NCBI GenBank assembly: GCA_032878915.1
Contig: JAVQMG010000101.1
Span: 2,336,501 to 2,400,500 of the forward strand
Direction: 5' to 3'
Source of the DNA: Castanopsis chinensis
Taxonomy: Eukaryota > Streptophyta > Magnoliopsida > Fagales > Fagaceae
Length of the DNA: 64,000 bases
Shown here: in pieces, positions 36,290 through 47,916 of the stretch
Numbering within the stretch: position 1 is the first letter of the stretch
Layout: the number at the start of each line of letters is the position of its first letter
The notes under the pieces: model-generated
The model's input: the letters and a program-made list of their open reading frames with translations, nothing else
Told to the model about the DNA's origin: nothing
The model's database searches: none
Program-made: the position numbers and the translations under genes

Positions 36290-37430
36290 TATATTATAAT
36301 ACCAATAGATGAGAATTTAGTTGTAAGTAAGATTCATCAAGTTGTTAAAAGAAATTGTTGTGTACTCTTGAAAGTTGTATTTGAAAAAAGAAAAAAAAAT
36401 TCTAGACCAATATAATAGATACAATGTAACATGAAATTCCAAGTATTATATAACCCAAGTAACATATAAGAATATGTGCTCTGAAATTTAAAACATACAT
36501 AGGCTTATCTCTTGGCATGACTTTGTCCACAAATAATATAAAAGACTCCACGAACAATATTAATATGCAAAATTGTTTAGCATGAAATTCATTGTGCTTG
36601 TGAAGAAGGAAAATGCATGGGACAAATAATTTCTTGAAATGCTTGCTCAAACTAGGTAAAGCAAAACACTTGTAATTCATATACAAAAAAACAAAGGGGT
36701 CGGAGCTTTGGTAGAAGATATAATTGGAAAACTAAGAAAAGGTTCAAAACTTTTTTGTTCTTTCATATTAACATGGAAAAACAAAGGCCATAAATAAATG
36801 TTGTAGTTGATAAAATCTAAGAAAAAATGGGAAGAATTGTAAATGTGGTGCTATGAAAAGTATGCTCTTCTTCTTGTTTTTATGCTGGAGCATAGAGCAT
36901 TTAGTCATTATCTTATTTCATTTGTATTATGTTTTTTTCATTTACCCTAAAATATGATGTGGATTGTTTTAATCTATTCTAATACAACACCAATGGATGA
37001 TAATTTAGTTATAAGTGAGACTCATCAAGTTGTTAAAAGGAATTGTTTTAACTTGGATGAATTACTTCAAGAATGAACTATTATTTTATTTTATTTGTAT
37101 CATTTTTTTTTCATTTATCCTAAAATATGATATTGAATATTGATTGTTTTAATCTTGTTTTAATGTAGCACAAATGGATGACAATTTAGTTGCACGTGAG
37201 ACTCATCAACTTGTTCCAATGAATTAATTTGACTTAAATGAATTACCTCAAGAAGGTACTATTATTTTTTTTATTTGTAATCCATATTTATTTGATGTAT
37301 AATATGATATTGATTTTTTTTTTAATTCTTGTTTTAATATAGCACAAATTGATGATGATTTAATTGCAAGTGAGATTCATGGAAGTGTTTCAAGGAATTG
37401 TGTTGAGTTAAACGAGTTTCTGAATGATGG
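36290..37430 (+). repeat. Tandem exon-like repeats upstream of MULE transposase
   Basis: Four diverged copies (about 36300, 36985, 37170, 37335) contain GATGATAATTTAGTT/GATGACAATTTAGTT, GAGACTCATCAA and AATTACCTCAAGAA. The later ones are preceded by TTTTAAT(G/A)TAG and followed by GTACTATT or similar, like an intron acceptor and donor. Translated, they give MDDNLVARETHQLVP and DLNELPQE, with stops in some copies. I read them as a duplicated leader exon of the transposase gene; expression is not shown. Confidence 0.5.
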
Positions 37431-37491
37431 AAAAAATAATAATACATGTGGAGGGAAAATAATTGATTAGAATGAATGTCCAATAGATGAA

Positions 37492-39646
37492 ATGGGGGTT
37501 ATTGAAGAATATGAGGATTTAAATTCAATAGAAAATGAATTTGAGCCTTTTGTTGGTCAATGTTTTCTTAGTGAAGAAGAAGCTTTCATTTTTTATAAAA
37601 ATTATGCAAATCAAAATGGTTTTACAATTCGAAAAGGTCGTTTGGAGAGAAAAAATGGAGAAATAGGAAGATGTAATTTCTTTTGTCATCAAGAAGGTAG
37701 ACAACCACTAAAAATGGTGGATTCATCTAAGGAGCAAGGAAATAGGAGGTCTTTAAAATATGGATGCAAAGCTCGTCTAATATTGTATTGCAAAAGTCAA
37801 TAAACATTTTTCCAAAAGAATGGCATGTCACTATTTTTGTTGTAGATCACAATCATGAATTGTTTTCCCCTTCGAGTGTACGATTTCTTCAGGCCAATCG
37901 AGTTATCACTGAAGATGATAAAAATTGCATTCTCTTCTACAAAGAAACTGGACTTTCAATTAGAGAAATAATACGTGTTATGGAACTTAAGAAAAATGGG
38001 AAACATGGACATCTTCCATTTTTTAACAGAATATTCATAATCTTTATGTGAAAATGAGAAATATGCATGCTATGAATAATGATATGGATTTCTTACAATT
38101 TTATAAAGTTGCTAAAGAAATGAATTCTAAGTTTCAATATGCATTCATAATTGATGAAGAGAAAAGGTTAGAGCATATTTTTTGGTCACACCCTCATAGT
38201 TTTGATTGGTACCAAAAATATGAAGATGTGATTATTTTTTATACTACTTATAAGGTAAATGCTTATGATATGCCTTTTGTTATTTTTGTTGGTGTCAATA
38301 ATCATGGAAAAACAGTTCTCTTTGGTTGTGCACTTCTTCGAAATGAAACAACTAGTGCTTTTCGATGGGTAATGAAGGTACTCTATTTATCTTACAATTG
38401 TTTTTCCACTTTATTTAATTAATTAGTGGAATAATATTAATACATACCATTTGAAATGTTTACATATTCTAATAAAATAAAAAAATTATTAGTAGAATTT
38501 TGCATGTTTAATGAAGAAACAACCCAAGACAATTTTGACGGATCAAGATCCATGGATTACAGAAGCAATATTAAAAGAATTACCACTCACAAAATATGCC
38601 TTTTATATATGGTATGTTACTGCTAAGTTTAGAAATTGGTTTACATCTATTCTTTGAAATCAATATTCAGATTGGTGCATAGAGTCCTACAAGTTATACA
38701 AGTTAGACTCATGTGAAGAATTTGAGGGTAAATGGACTCAAGTTATGGAAAAGTATGACATGCTTACTAACAAGCATGTAATTGGTTAACATCAATTCAA
38801 GCACTTTTGGGTACTATGTTACCTTCGTGGATATTTGTTTGGTGGAATGACAATAACCGGAAGATTGGAAAGTATAAATGCATTTATTAAATTGTTTTTT
38901 TAATTTATTTTATTATTTATAATCTTAGGTTGATCTTGCCATTGAAGATGCAAACACAATCACATGATACAATGTTAAAGACATTTTGAGTTTCTTCTTT
39001 AAGAACATTGTCACCATTAGAAGACTAAGCACACAATGTTTTGACACCTTATGCTTTCAAAAATTTTCAAAAGAAGTTTGAGAGAGTAACACAATATTCA
39101 ATTCATCAAGAAAATCATATTGAATTTGTGCTACAATATTATAAAGATGAAACTAGTCAAAAGCACAGGGTCTTATGGGATGGTGAGATGACTAATTGTA
39201 GTTGCATATATTTTAAATTTTTGGGTATACTTTGTCATCACATTCTTAATGTATTCTTTCACAAAGATTGTTACCATATTCCACCATTGTATTTACCATC
39301 ATGTTGGTGTTGTGAAGCCTCAGTAAGTGAAAAAGAATTGCTAGTATTGGATGATGAAAATTTAGTAGGCAAGGAAAATGTGGTTGATGCCAATGTTAAT
39401 GGTGTGATTGATGGAGATTGTTTCATTAATATTCCTCTGCTATCAAAGACAAAAGGTCGTCTAAAACAAAAACAAATGAAAGGCGAAAGAGAATTAGGAA
39501 AGAAAGAGAAGACTTGTGGGTTTTGCAAGCATGTTGGTCATAACATCTTTACGTGTTCGGAGAAAGAGAATTGTACTTCCTCAAATAGTGCAAAAAAAAA
39601 AAAAAAAAAAGAAGGAAAACATGTACTTCAAGTGAAATGGGATTGA
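37492..39646 (+). pseudogene. FAR1/MULE-type transposase, broken
   Basis: Remains of a transposase of the Mutator class related to FAR1/FHY3. A FAR1 DNA-binding region is at 37550-37860 (FLSEEEAFIFYKNYANQNGF, CKARLILYCKS, then after a frameshift VTIFVVDHNHELFSP). The MULE catalytic core is in 38048-38380 (EDVIIFYTTYKVNAYDMPF, where the first catalytic Asp appears as Tyr) and continues in pieces to 38900. A SWIM zinc finger is at 39190-39250 (CSCIYFKFLGILCHHILNVF). A C-terminal CxxC...C segment (CGFCKHVGHNIFTC) follows. Frameshifts and stops (for example near 37801 and 38051, and TAA at about 38789) prevent a full product. It probably drove movement of 35858-40179 and perhaps related elements. 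Confidence 0.85.
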
Positions 39647-40418
39647 ATCCAATATTTTGTTTGAAATGTTAGGTAAAAGCTCTTGAACTTGTATTTTTTA
39701 ATTGGGATTGAATCCAATATTTTGTTATTTTTGACAATCTTATGCCATTGCTTCTTCCCACACTATGACAATATTATGTCATTGTTAATTGATGCTTCTC
39801 TTGTCTTTTTTTTTTTTTTTTTTTTTTTTTTTGCTTTTTTGGGTGTTATATTTTCATTTTGAGAATATTATGGCATTGTACTTAAATGTTTTGGTTAACT
39901 AAGTAATCTTATTGATTTTGACCAATTGTGATCATGGTTAAGTGAAAGAAAGTGAGTTTGATATTGGTAAAGTGAAAGGAGATGATGAGTAAAATATTGA
40001 TAAAGTGAAATTGGGTGGGAAATAAAAAGTGAAATGGATGGAAATGTGTTAAAGGGGCCATTTTTGTCATATATTTATTAGGGAAACCAAGCTTCACGGC
40101 TAAAATAAATGCATCTGAAAAGTGAAGTTTTATCAATTTCCAAAGCAAGTGGGGCCCAAGAAGCTGGTTCATTAACCACTATTGGTGGGCTTTTTATCAC
40201 ATTAATGGGTGATGTACAACACCCATTAAGAGCACCCTTCTTTATAATAGGTTTTTTTTAATATAAGGAAATTATGTCCTAACCTTTAATTTGACTAATT
40301 TATTGGTATCTTAAAAAACTTATAAGCCAATAATATGTTAGATAAAACTTTGAAATTCCAAGTTTATGTCATGTTCTTCAAATTTATTGAACCCATCACT
40401 TAGGTATTCTCAAGGGTT

Positions 40419-40873
40419 AATTATTAACTCACTTTTTTTAGAGAGTTTCAATCTATAGCGTCTGCTCCTAATGATAGCTTCTTATTATTACACCAAGATA
40501 TTAATTAGTTTTTGGTATAGGTGGAGATAATCCAGGGGTTTTATTTATGGTGCTGGTAAATGTTAACATTAACAAAATTAACTATATCTGGGGGAACAAA
40601 ATCCAACCAGACAGAAAGCGAATTAGAAAATTTTGCTCTCCTAGCTAAAGCATCTGCCACAACATTACCTAGCCTAGGTGTGTGTGAGAGAGTGACCAAC
40701 TCTGCAAAGAGTTTAAAGAAGATAACGTGTCTATTAAAAAGTGACCCAATGCTGAATTGAGCATATCGCCATTCTTTAAAGCATTGATGACGATCTCAAA
40801 GTCTCCCTCTAGTATTGAGCAACCCAGGCCGACCTCCTTGAGTAAACTAGAACCCACAATTATTAACTTACTT
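40419..40873 (-). mobile_element. LINE/SINE chimeric retroposon, 16-bp TSD
   Basis: A 16-bp direct repeat with one mismatch (AATTATTAACTCACTT at 40419-40434, AATTATTAACTTACTT at 40858-40873) flanks 423 bp. On the minus strand the 5' three-quarters encode the end of an RNase H domain (LLKEVGLGCSILEGDFEIV, NALKNGDMLNSALGHFL, RLGNVVADALARRAKFSN, SLSVWLDFVPPDI), ending at TAA (40543-40541). The last ~100 bp instead match the 3' part of the SINE at 10911-11053 (CTATACCAAAAACTAATTAA, AGCAGACGCTATAGATTGAA), followed by A-rich sequence at the duplication. One duplication encloses both parts, so they probably inserted together. Confidence 0.7.
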
Positions 40874-41690
40874 GAACGATGATATAATTGATTTAGTATT
40901 ATAATCTCTCTCTTTATGGCTATTACGTATGAATAATTCTTTAATACACTAATCATGATCAATATTTTTTTAAGATGAATTATGATCAATATTTAAATCT
41001 AATAACAATCGTGATGCCGTATTAGAACACACCATTATTGTAGAAAAAAAAAACATTTTAAAGTATTATTACCAAATGCAAATTCATTTAACATAATTAC
41101 TTATGAATAAGAGTTTCATCATAATACCAAATCATTTTTAGAATAGATTATATTCTGCGTGAATCAACTATAAGAGATTGCATTTTAGCATAATGCATTT
41201 TGCCTTATCACATTCTACCACTAGAGTTACCAAACTCTAGACCAATGACATTTTTTGTTGAGTGATCCAAATTAACAAACAAAGGACGATACTTATTAAT
41301 CACATAAAAAGAAAACGGACACTTATTAAATTAAAGAAAATCACAATGATAATATGGGATTTTTTCTATTCTTATCACAACCATCCTTTTCTTAGATTAT
41401 ATTTTGACAATTAACTGTTTGGCTTGGATTTTACAATTTTTTTGGTTTACTTCTTGATATACATCTTTTAAAGTCTCTCTCTTTTTCTTTTTCTTTTTAA
41501 TAAATACAACTACACAGTTGCTCAGCTCATTTTGTTTAAGCAAAATAACTCTTTTTCTAAAAAGAATAAATCAATGATAAAAAATATTATATGAATGCAC
41601 CTCTAAAATGTAAGTTGTAATTTTCCTCAAAAAATTGCAACTTGGTTGATTTATAAGAAACAAACACTTGATCATTCTTTTCCTCTTTAA
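40874..41690. other. Intergenic, no gene seen
   Basis: AT-rich sequence with no plausible gene and no repeat structure that I can resolve. Confidence 0.5.
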
Positions 41691-42312
41691 AAGAAGAAAG
41701 GAAGAGTTTTAAATTGAGTCAAACTTGCTATTGCCTACGAGATAATTTAAAAAAAAAAAAAAAGAATACTAAAATCAAATTTGGCAAAAAAGAGAATTTG
41801 CCATACTTGCTATTGCTTACAATATAGTATTAGTTGTAGTGGGGTTAGATGTAATGCCTCACATGCATGCCCCCATGTAAGAGGCATTATATCTATCCTC
41901 GTTACACATTGAATTTTCTCACTAAGTAAACATGATTATTCTTTAAGTAGGTGTTCCTTTCAAAAAGAGTGAAAGAAGCATTTCAACTTAAATCATACTT
42001 GCTATTGCCTACGAGAAGTTGTCATAGGGTAGCTTGGTTAAAAAGAGGAATACTAAAATCAAAATTGGTTAAAAAGAGAAGCCACCGTACTTTCTATTGC
42101 TTACGATATAGTATTAGGTGTAGTGGGATTAGATGTAACACCTCACATGTGGCACCCATCCCTCCAGTAAGAGGCATTGCATCTATCCCTATTACATATT
42201 TAATTTTCTTATTATGTAAACATAGTTATTGTTTAAGTAAGTTTTCCTCTTAAAGAAATAGGGAAAAAAAAGAGTTTCAAATTGAATCGTACTTGCTATT
42301 GTCTAAGAGATA
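41691..42312. repeat. Satellite family A, first array, left part
   Basis: Two full ~284-bp monomers and part of a third. Landmarks in each: ACTTGCTATTGCCTACGAGA, AAATCAAATTTGGC, TTGCTATTGCTTACAATATA, TAGTGGGGTTAGATGTAA, then an inverted repeat (GATGTAATGCCTC...GAGGCATTATATC), TTACACATTGAATTTTCTC and AGTAAACATG. Non-coding. Confidence 0.8.
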
Positions 42313-43305
42313 ATTTAGGAAATTTGTTGAGGACGTTTTTGTGACAAGGGCATAAAATGCAAGATTAATCCAAATCTCCCCTTGGGTTTTTTAAAAGTGT
42401 TTATTTGGGAAGAATCCCAAAATTCCAAATATATAATGAAAGAAGGCTAATGGTGCTTTAACAAAAAAGAAATGAAAATGCTATAAGTAGAGTACAAGAA
42501 AATGCAGAAAAAGTATATAGGTTCAAAACTTCGACCCACAGTCAGTGAGAAGAGGAAATTGAGAGAGGTTGTGAGGAAAAGAGGGAAGGTTCTCCTGTAC
42601 CCATATTTCCACCCCTTGAGTTTAGAATTGTGAGAATGTCTCCAGACTAAGTGGGCTTTTACTCTAAAGTTTTAGCTCTATGAAGAAAATGTGGTTAGTT
42701 CATTTTGAATTTGATTGGGGCCTTTTATATTGAGTTTGAGGTGCTTTAAGTGACTGTCAATAGAAGATGCTTTGAATCCCAAGGTATCAATCAAAGAGGT
42801 TATGGTCAGATTTGATTTAATTGGGTAAGAGGGATGCCTTGCTTTTTGCATAAGGGAAATGAAGTGGGGTTAATGTTTCATGGGCTTTTACTCTAAAGTT
42901 TCATGGGCTAATGTTTCCTAGACATGACAGGACCTTGGAAGCTACATTTGGTTGTTGCAGCAGACAAGGTCATCTACTTTGGGTCAGCTATATGTTTTAG
43001 GCAACAAATAGTAGAGTAGAAAAGTTGGGTACAAGACCTCCTCCATATGTTAGAGATGCTACCAGTGTCCCATGCCCACTTGGTAGCATGCATGGGTTGG
43101 GCTCATACAAAAGGTCTAGAAGCAACTGACTCATACATTCCAAACTACATTTCCTTAATTTCCCCCATATATTGCATAGGCTTGGGCCATGCTTAAAAGA
43201 ATAATATATATATATATATATATATAAAATATATATATGAATTAGGTCCATAATGAGGCCGGGCTCAATTGAGTTAGGCTTATAGAGAATGTGTCGCGAA
43301 AATAA
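42313..43305. other. ~1-kb sequence interrupting satellite A
   Basis: Unique-looking sequence between two stretches of satellite A. I recognise no gene or terminal repeats. It includes an (AT)n tract at about 43204-43226. It may be an insertion, but no target duplication could be identified. Confidence 0.45.
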
Positions 43306-44408
43306 GTATCAACAAAATCAAACTTAGCTAAAAAGAAAAACCGTCATATTTCCTATTATTTACAATAAGTACTAGGTGTAGTGGGGTTACTTAGATGTAT
43401 CGCCTCACATGCGGCACTAACCCCCACGTAAGAGGCGTTACATCTATCTCCTTTACACATTGAATTTTCTCGTTAAGTAAACATGGTTATTGTTTGAATA
43501 AGTTGTTCTCTCAAAAAGAAGGAAAGAAGAGTTTCAAAATGAATAATACTTACTATTGCCTACGAGATATTTAAAAAAAGAAAAAAGAAAAAGAGAAGAA
43601 TACTAAAATTAAATTTGGCTAAAAAAGAACCTCCGTACTTGCTATTGCTTACAATAGAGTATTAGATGTAGTGGGGTTCGATGTAACGCTTCACATGTGG
43701 CATCCACCCCTGTTAAGAGGTGTTGTATCTATCCCTGTTACACATTGAAATTTTTCATTAAGGAAACATGGTTTTTCTCTCAAGAAGAGGGAAAGAAAAG
43801 TTTCAAATTAAATCATATTTGCTACTGCCTACTAGATATTTTAAAAGAAAAGAAAAGAAAAAAAAAAAAAAAAACTAAAATCAAACTTGGCTAAAAAGTG
43901 AACATGTCGATATTGTTATTGCTCACGAGATAATATTAAGTGTAGTAGAGTTTGATGTAACGCCTTACATGTGGTACCCATCCCCCCAGTAAGAGGTGTT
44001 ACATTGAACTTACTCTTTTTTTTTTTTTTTTCTTTGAATTTACATTGAATTTACTCATTAGGTAAACATGATTATTGTTTAAGTAAGTTTTCCTCTATAA
44101 AATAAAAAATAAAAATAAAAAAGAGAAAAAGAGTTTCAAATAAAAATCATACTTGCTATTGTTTACAAGATAATTGAAAAATAAAAAGAAGAAGAATACA
44201 AAATTAAACTTGGCCAAAAAGAGAAACCTTCGTATTGTCTATTGCTTACAATATAGAATCAGGTGTAGTGGGGTTAATATGTGACACCCACCCTCATGTA
44301 AGAGGCATTATATCTATCCCCGGTATACATTGAATTTTCTCGCTAACTAAACATGGTCATTCTTTTAAGTAATTTTCGACCTCAAAAAGAAAAGGGAAAA
44401 AGAAGAGT
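43306..44408. repeat. Satellite family A, first array, right part
   Basis: About four monomers with the inverted-repeat landmark starting near 43393, 43680, 43954 and 44270 (spacing 287, 274 and about 316 bp; one carries a 41-bp retroposon stub plus duplication). The array ends within the monomer's AGAGTTTCA(A/C)ATTGAA motif at 44403-44418, immediately against the truncated NHL duplicate. Confidence 0.8.
43999..44056 (-). mobile_element. Retroposon stub inside a satellite A monomer
   Basis: TTACATTGAACTTACTC (43999-44015) and TTACATTGAATTTACTC (44040-44056) form a 17-bp repeat with one mismatch. The insert is a T tract plus CTTTGAAT. Sibling monomers have a single TTACACATTGAATTTTCTC here, so the empty site is approximately visible, although this monomer also lacks some sequence next to it. 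Confidence 0.55.
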
Positions 44409-44409
44409 T

Positions 44410-44676
44410 TCACATTGAAATGCAACACAAGCAACAAAAACGACGGGGCTTCCTTCTATTGCTGCGAAAGGGTTTCCCATGGCGTTCAGCTAGAATGGCA
44501 TTCTCAGGAGGTGGAACACGATAGATTTGGTCTTTAGGGACCTGAACAACATAGATCCCAGCAGATTGAGTATTTTCTGCAGGTACGACTAGTAATTGAG
44601 AATTATTTTCTGGTTGATCAGATGATGGGTTAGGATCATTATCATCCACCGATGAAGGGGTGGCCCGCTCCGCCAT
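44410..44676 (-). pseudogene. Truncated NHL duplicate
   Basis: From ATG at 44676 it encodes about 88 residues that track the intact NHL gene (MAERATPSSVDDNDPN, SSDQPENN, YVVQVPKDQIYRVPPPENA, LAERHGKPFRSN, KPRRFCCLCC), with small insertions and deletions. It ends with ISM and a stop formed by satellite A sequence. The membrane helix is cut at its first residues and the LEA2 domain is missing. The upstream region is also duplicated from the intact locus. A soluble tail peptide could in principle be made, but it would lack the membrane anchor and extracellular domain. Confidence 0.85.
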
Positions 44677-45085
44677 GGGAGGATGCGATTTGTCTATGTT
44701 GCAAAACAATGCAATATAATTGGTGGAAAACCGAGGAAGGCTGAGAGAGACAGAGAGATGGATGGTAAAGTTTGGTTCAGAGATTCTCCAATATTAGAGG
44801 AGGCCAGGAGGGTTTAGTGGTTTACTTGGTCAAATGGTCAAATCAATTTACCTAGAGGTTCTGCGAGATTGATTTTTACTTCGGGTTTTTTCATTTATTT
44901 ACTTTGGACCTGATTGTTTTTTATGAATTTCATCTTCACTGTTAAGTATGGAACATTGGTTTTGGTTTGCTATGTATGTAACTTCTTGTAATGTTTTTGA
45001 TTTGATGATCCAAATATTGGGCTTGGACCCAATAATGGACTTTTTCTTGGGTGTAGGCTTAATGGCCTGTTGACATTCTTTGTAA

Positions 45086-45424
45086 TAACTTTTTAAGTTC
45101 AGCGGTGGGCTTACATGCTACGAGGCCTTGAGGTCTAAGAGAATTCTTTTATAACCAAATTGGCCAGCAGGTCCAGCACCAAACTAAAGATTACCCCAAA
45201 AAAAAAGAAAAAAAAAAAAAAGCCTCCACCTACTCAGTATACACCATTATTCAAAAATTTGCAAAATGTTATCGAATTGGGTAACAATACATAGGATTGT
45301 AGCTTTTAAAAATGAGTAAATGCCCATTATTTATTCCATCTCTCTCTCTCTCTCTCTCCTCAAATTAGTAATACTCGCAGTCTCTCACGCTGGATCGAAT
45401 TAGAAAAACCATGGGTGGTCGTAG
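45086..45424. other. Flank between NHL duplicate and hAT element
   Basis: No gene seen. It contains a CT microsatellite at about 45341-45358 and ends at the hAT target site GGTATGAG. Confidence 0.5.
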
Positions 45425-45985
45425 GGTATGAGTAGGGGTGGTAATTTTTATCCATATCCTTGAACCCACTTATTACGCACTTTATTTGGACAAGTTTTAA
45501 CCCAATCCATTTGAATATTTGGGTTAAATGGGTAAAGACCCATTTAGTTATTTAATAAGATGGGTCTAAATCCACTTATACTCACTAGATCCATTTAAAA
45601 TTTAAAATTAAATAAACCCACAAATATCCACAAAACAAGGATCCGGATCCTCTCCATTTCAAAGTGAAATGGAGAGGCTCCAGTTAATGGCTGAGATGGA
45701 GTCCAAAATTATCCACGCTCAAAATGTGAACACGTCATTTAAAATGATTAAACTCAAGTTAAACTCAACAGGAAAAAAAGAAACTCAAGTTAAACTCAAC
45801 CGGACAAAGAGAAACTCATTCAGCCTATCTCCCACTGAAAACAAAAAAAACCTTTTGGAGGGAAACGTGAAACATCATTCAGCCTATCTCTCACTCTCAC
45901 GTTCAAAGCTTGACAGATTTTAACCCAAAAAAAAACCCTCACAGCAGAGAAAGTTCAGCTCTGTTTCTATCTTGCCAAAACAGAG

Positions 45986-46961
45986 GTAAAGATTGATGAA
46001 ATCATTGATTTTCCATTTTTTACACACACACTTATAACAAATACATTGCTCCATTGGCTCAAATTTAAGAGGTAAGCATATAAAATATAATCCTTAATTT
46101 GTAAATTGCTAGACTTGACAAATAAATGATAAAAACTATAAAGCTCGTGAGTCCATATGAAGTATTTATTTTTACAACTAAAGTGAAAATATATAATTTA
46201 TTTGGGATCATTTTAATTTAGGCCTTTGAAGTTTTAAAATATTGATTTAGGCTATAATTGTAGGCAAAAATTTAAAAAGAAAAGCTAAAAAGAATACAAA
46301 CATGTTAGACATTTTTTTTTTCCTCACATGGTTAAAATTTATCTAATGTAAGGAAAAAAAATAGTTTTTATAATAAAAAAGAAATCTATTTTTGATGAAT
46401 GAACTCTACAATTAGGAGTGCTGGACTTTGTCAATGGTTTATTTCAATATCTAACAATAGTTATTCACCTAGACTTTGTCATATATAACAATAGTTTATA
46501 AGGTAGAAAATTGGTCAATGCAATATTCACCTAGACTTTGTCATATTCATGATTTTTCATATATAACAATAGTTTATTTCAATATCTTATACCACTTGGA
46601 CTTTGTCAATGCAATATTTATATTTTGAAAACAAAGAAACATAAACCGATTGATTAAAAGGTAGAAAATTTAACTTACACCTTCAATTTGCATCATTTCA
46701 AAACTTGCTGAGTTTGAATTGCTGAGTTTTTTTGATGATAAAATCAATTGCTGAGTTTTGAATTTCAAAACTTCATAACAACTAAAACTCAGCAATTGAT
46801 TTTTTTGATGATTTTATTCATTGGTTTTCCACTTTCTCACTAAAATTTGTGTATTTTCTGCTTTTATTGTTATTGTTTTTAGATTTGGAGATTGATAACT
46901 GTGATTGAACTATCTGTTTGGGGTCCATATTAATCAATTAATAACTCAACTATTAAACTTT

Positions 46962-47015
<54 letters not shown>

Positions 47016-47911
47016 GCTATGAGACTATTTAATCAATTAATCCACTTCTTAAGGACTTTGGGATCCATATCAGGTATTTTAGGTATAAATCATGTAATAT
47101 ATTTCATATTACTCAAATTTCATCAACAAAACAAACATCTCAAACAATACCAAAAAATTGAATCCCTTTTTTCTTCTTAACCAATGAACAGCTAAAATGG
47201 AAGAAAAAAGAGAATACAAATCCTCTATCCCATTTTTTGTGTTCCCCTTTGAATTTTTACCATATAAATTTTCATAAAGCATGTAAAATAGAGCCACATC
47301 ATCTAGTGGGAAACAATGGAGAATTATTAATTATGTCTAAGGAACAACAAAAATTACATTTTAAAGCCTATAATTTAGGAGTTCTGGTCAATTAAATTTT
47401 GCTATGATTAAACTCTACAATTTCAAAAATACCCAATAATTTTGTCATGATTAAACCCAATAATATGAAATCTCCAGAAAAAATGAGATTTAAACTCTAC
47501 AATCAAACCCAATAAATTGAACTCTACAATTTAAAAAATAACAACTTAAACCTGAGATTTTAAAAAGTAAAAAATTAAACCCAAAGTCATTCAACTTAAA
47601 TGTGTTGAGGTCTAATTTGGTTTTTTTTATTTATTTATGGAGTTTAATTTGTTACTTTTAAAACTATAGAATTTAATTTTGTTAGTTTTTGAAATCTCAA
47701 GGTCTAATTTGTTATATACCTTTGAACCATAGGGTCTAACAAAAAATCATAAACGAATAGATCATTAATTGCTGAGTTTTTTTTAATAATTTTACGCATG
47801 GATTTTTTTAGATTTGTTGTTATAAAGTTTATAGTATTTTGAGTTACATAGTTAGGATATGTTATTTTTCTGTTAGTATTTTATAATAAATTTATGTTCA
47901 ATTTTTTCTAG
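45986..47911 (+). other. Putative 5'-leader intron of the MULE transposase gene
   Basis: CAAAACAGAG is followed by GTAAAG at 45986. ATTTTTTCTAG ends at 47911, six bases before the transposase ATG. An intron of 1.9 kb in the leader would place the first exon next to the terminal repeat, where MULE promoters usually lie. The interval holds no protein-coding frame, a (AT)n(GT)n tract at 46962-47002 and one retroposon stub. Splicing is inferred from consensus only. Confidence 0.4.
46717..46759 (-). mobile_element. Retroposon stub with 14-bp duplication
   Basis: AATTGCTGAGTTTT occurs at 46717-46730 and 46746-46759. The 15-base insert is TTTGATGATAAAATC, which on the minus strand reads GATTTTATCATC then oligo(A). 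The T tract is short and partly shared with the repeat, so this is less certain than others. Confidence 0.45.
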
Positions 47912-47916
47912 GGATA

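Larger units (their letters stand above)
35858..40179 (+). mobile_element. Decayed FAR1-type Mutator-like element
   Basis: Inverted repeats of about 260 bp bound 4.3 kb. The left starts GTGGTTAATGAACCAGCTTC at 35858; the right ends GAAGCTGGTTCATTAACCAC at 40179. Both include GGGGCCCAAG/CTTGGGCCCC, AAGCTTGGTTT/AAACCAAGCTT and TTATCAATATTTTACTCATC-type segments. The inside encodes a broken FAR1/MULE transposase on the plus strand. I found no matching 9-bp direct repeat at the borders, so the flanks have decayed or the ends are slightly misplaced. Confidence 0.8.

Noticed and set aside
35858..40179. A 9-bp target duplication for the decayed MULE
   Set aside because: The bases flanking GTGGTTAATG and CATTAACCAC do not match at any shift I tried, so none is claimed.
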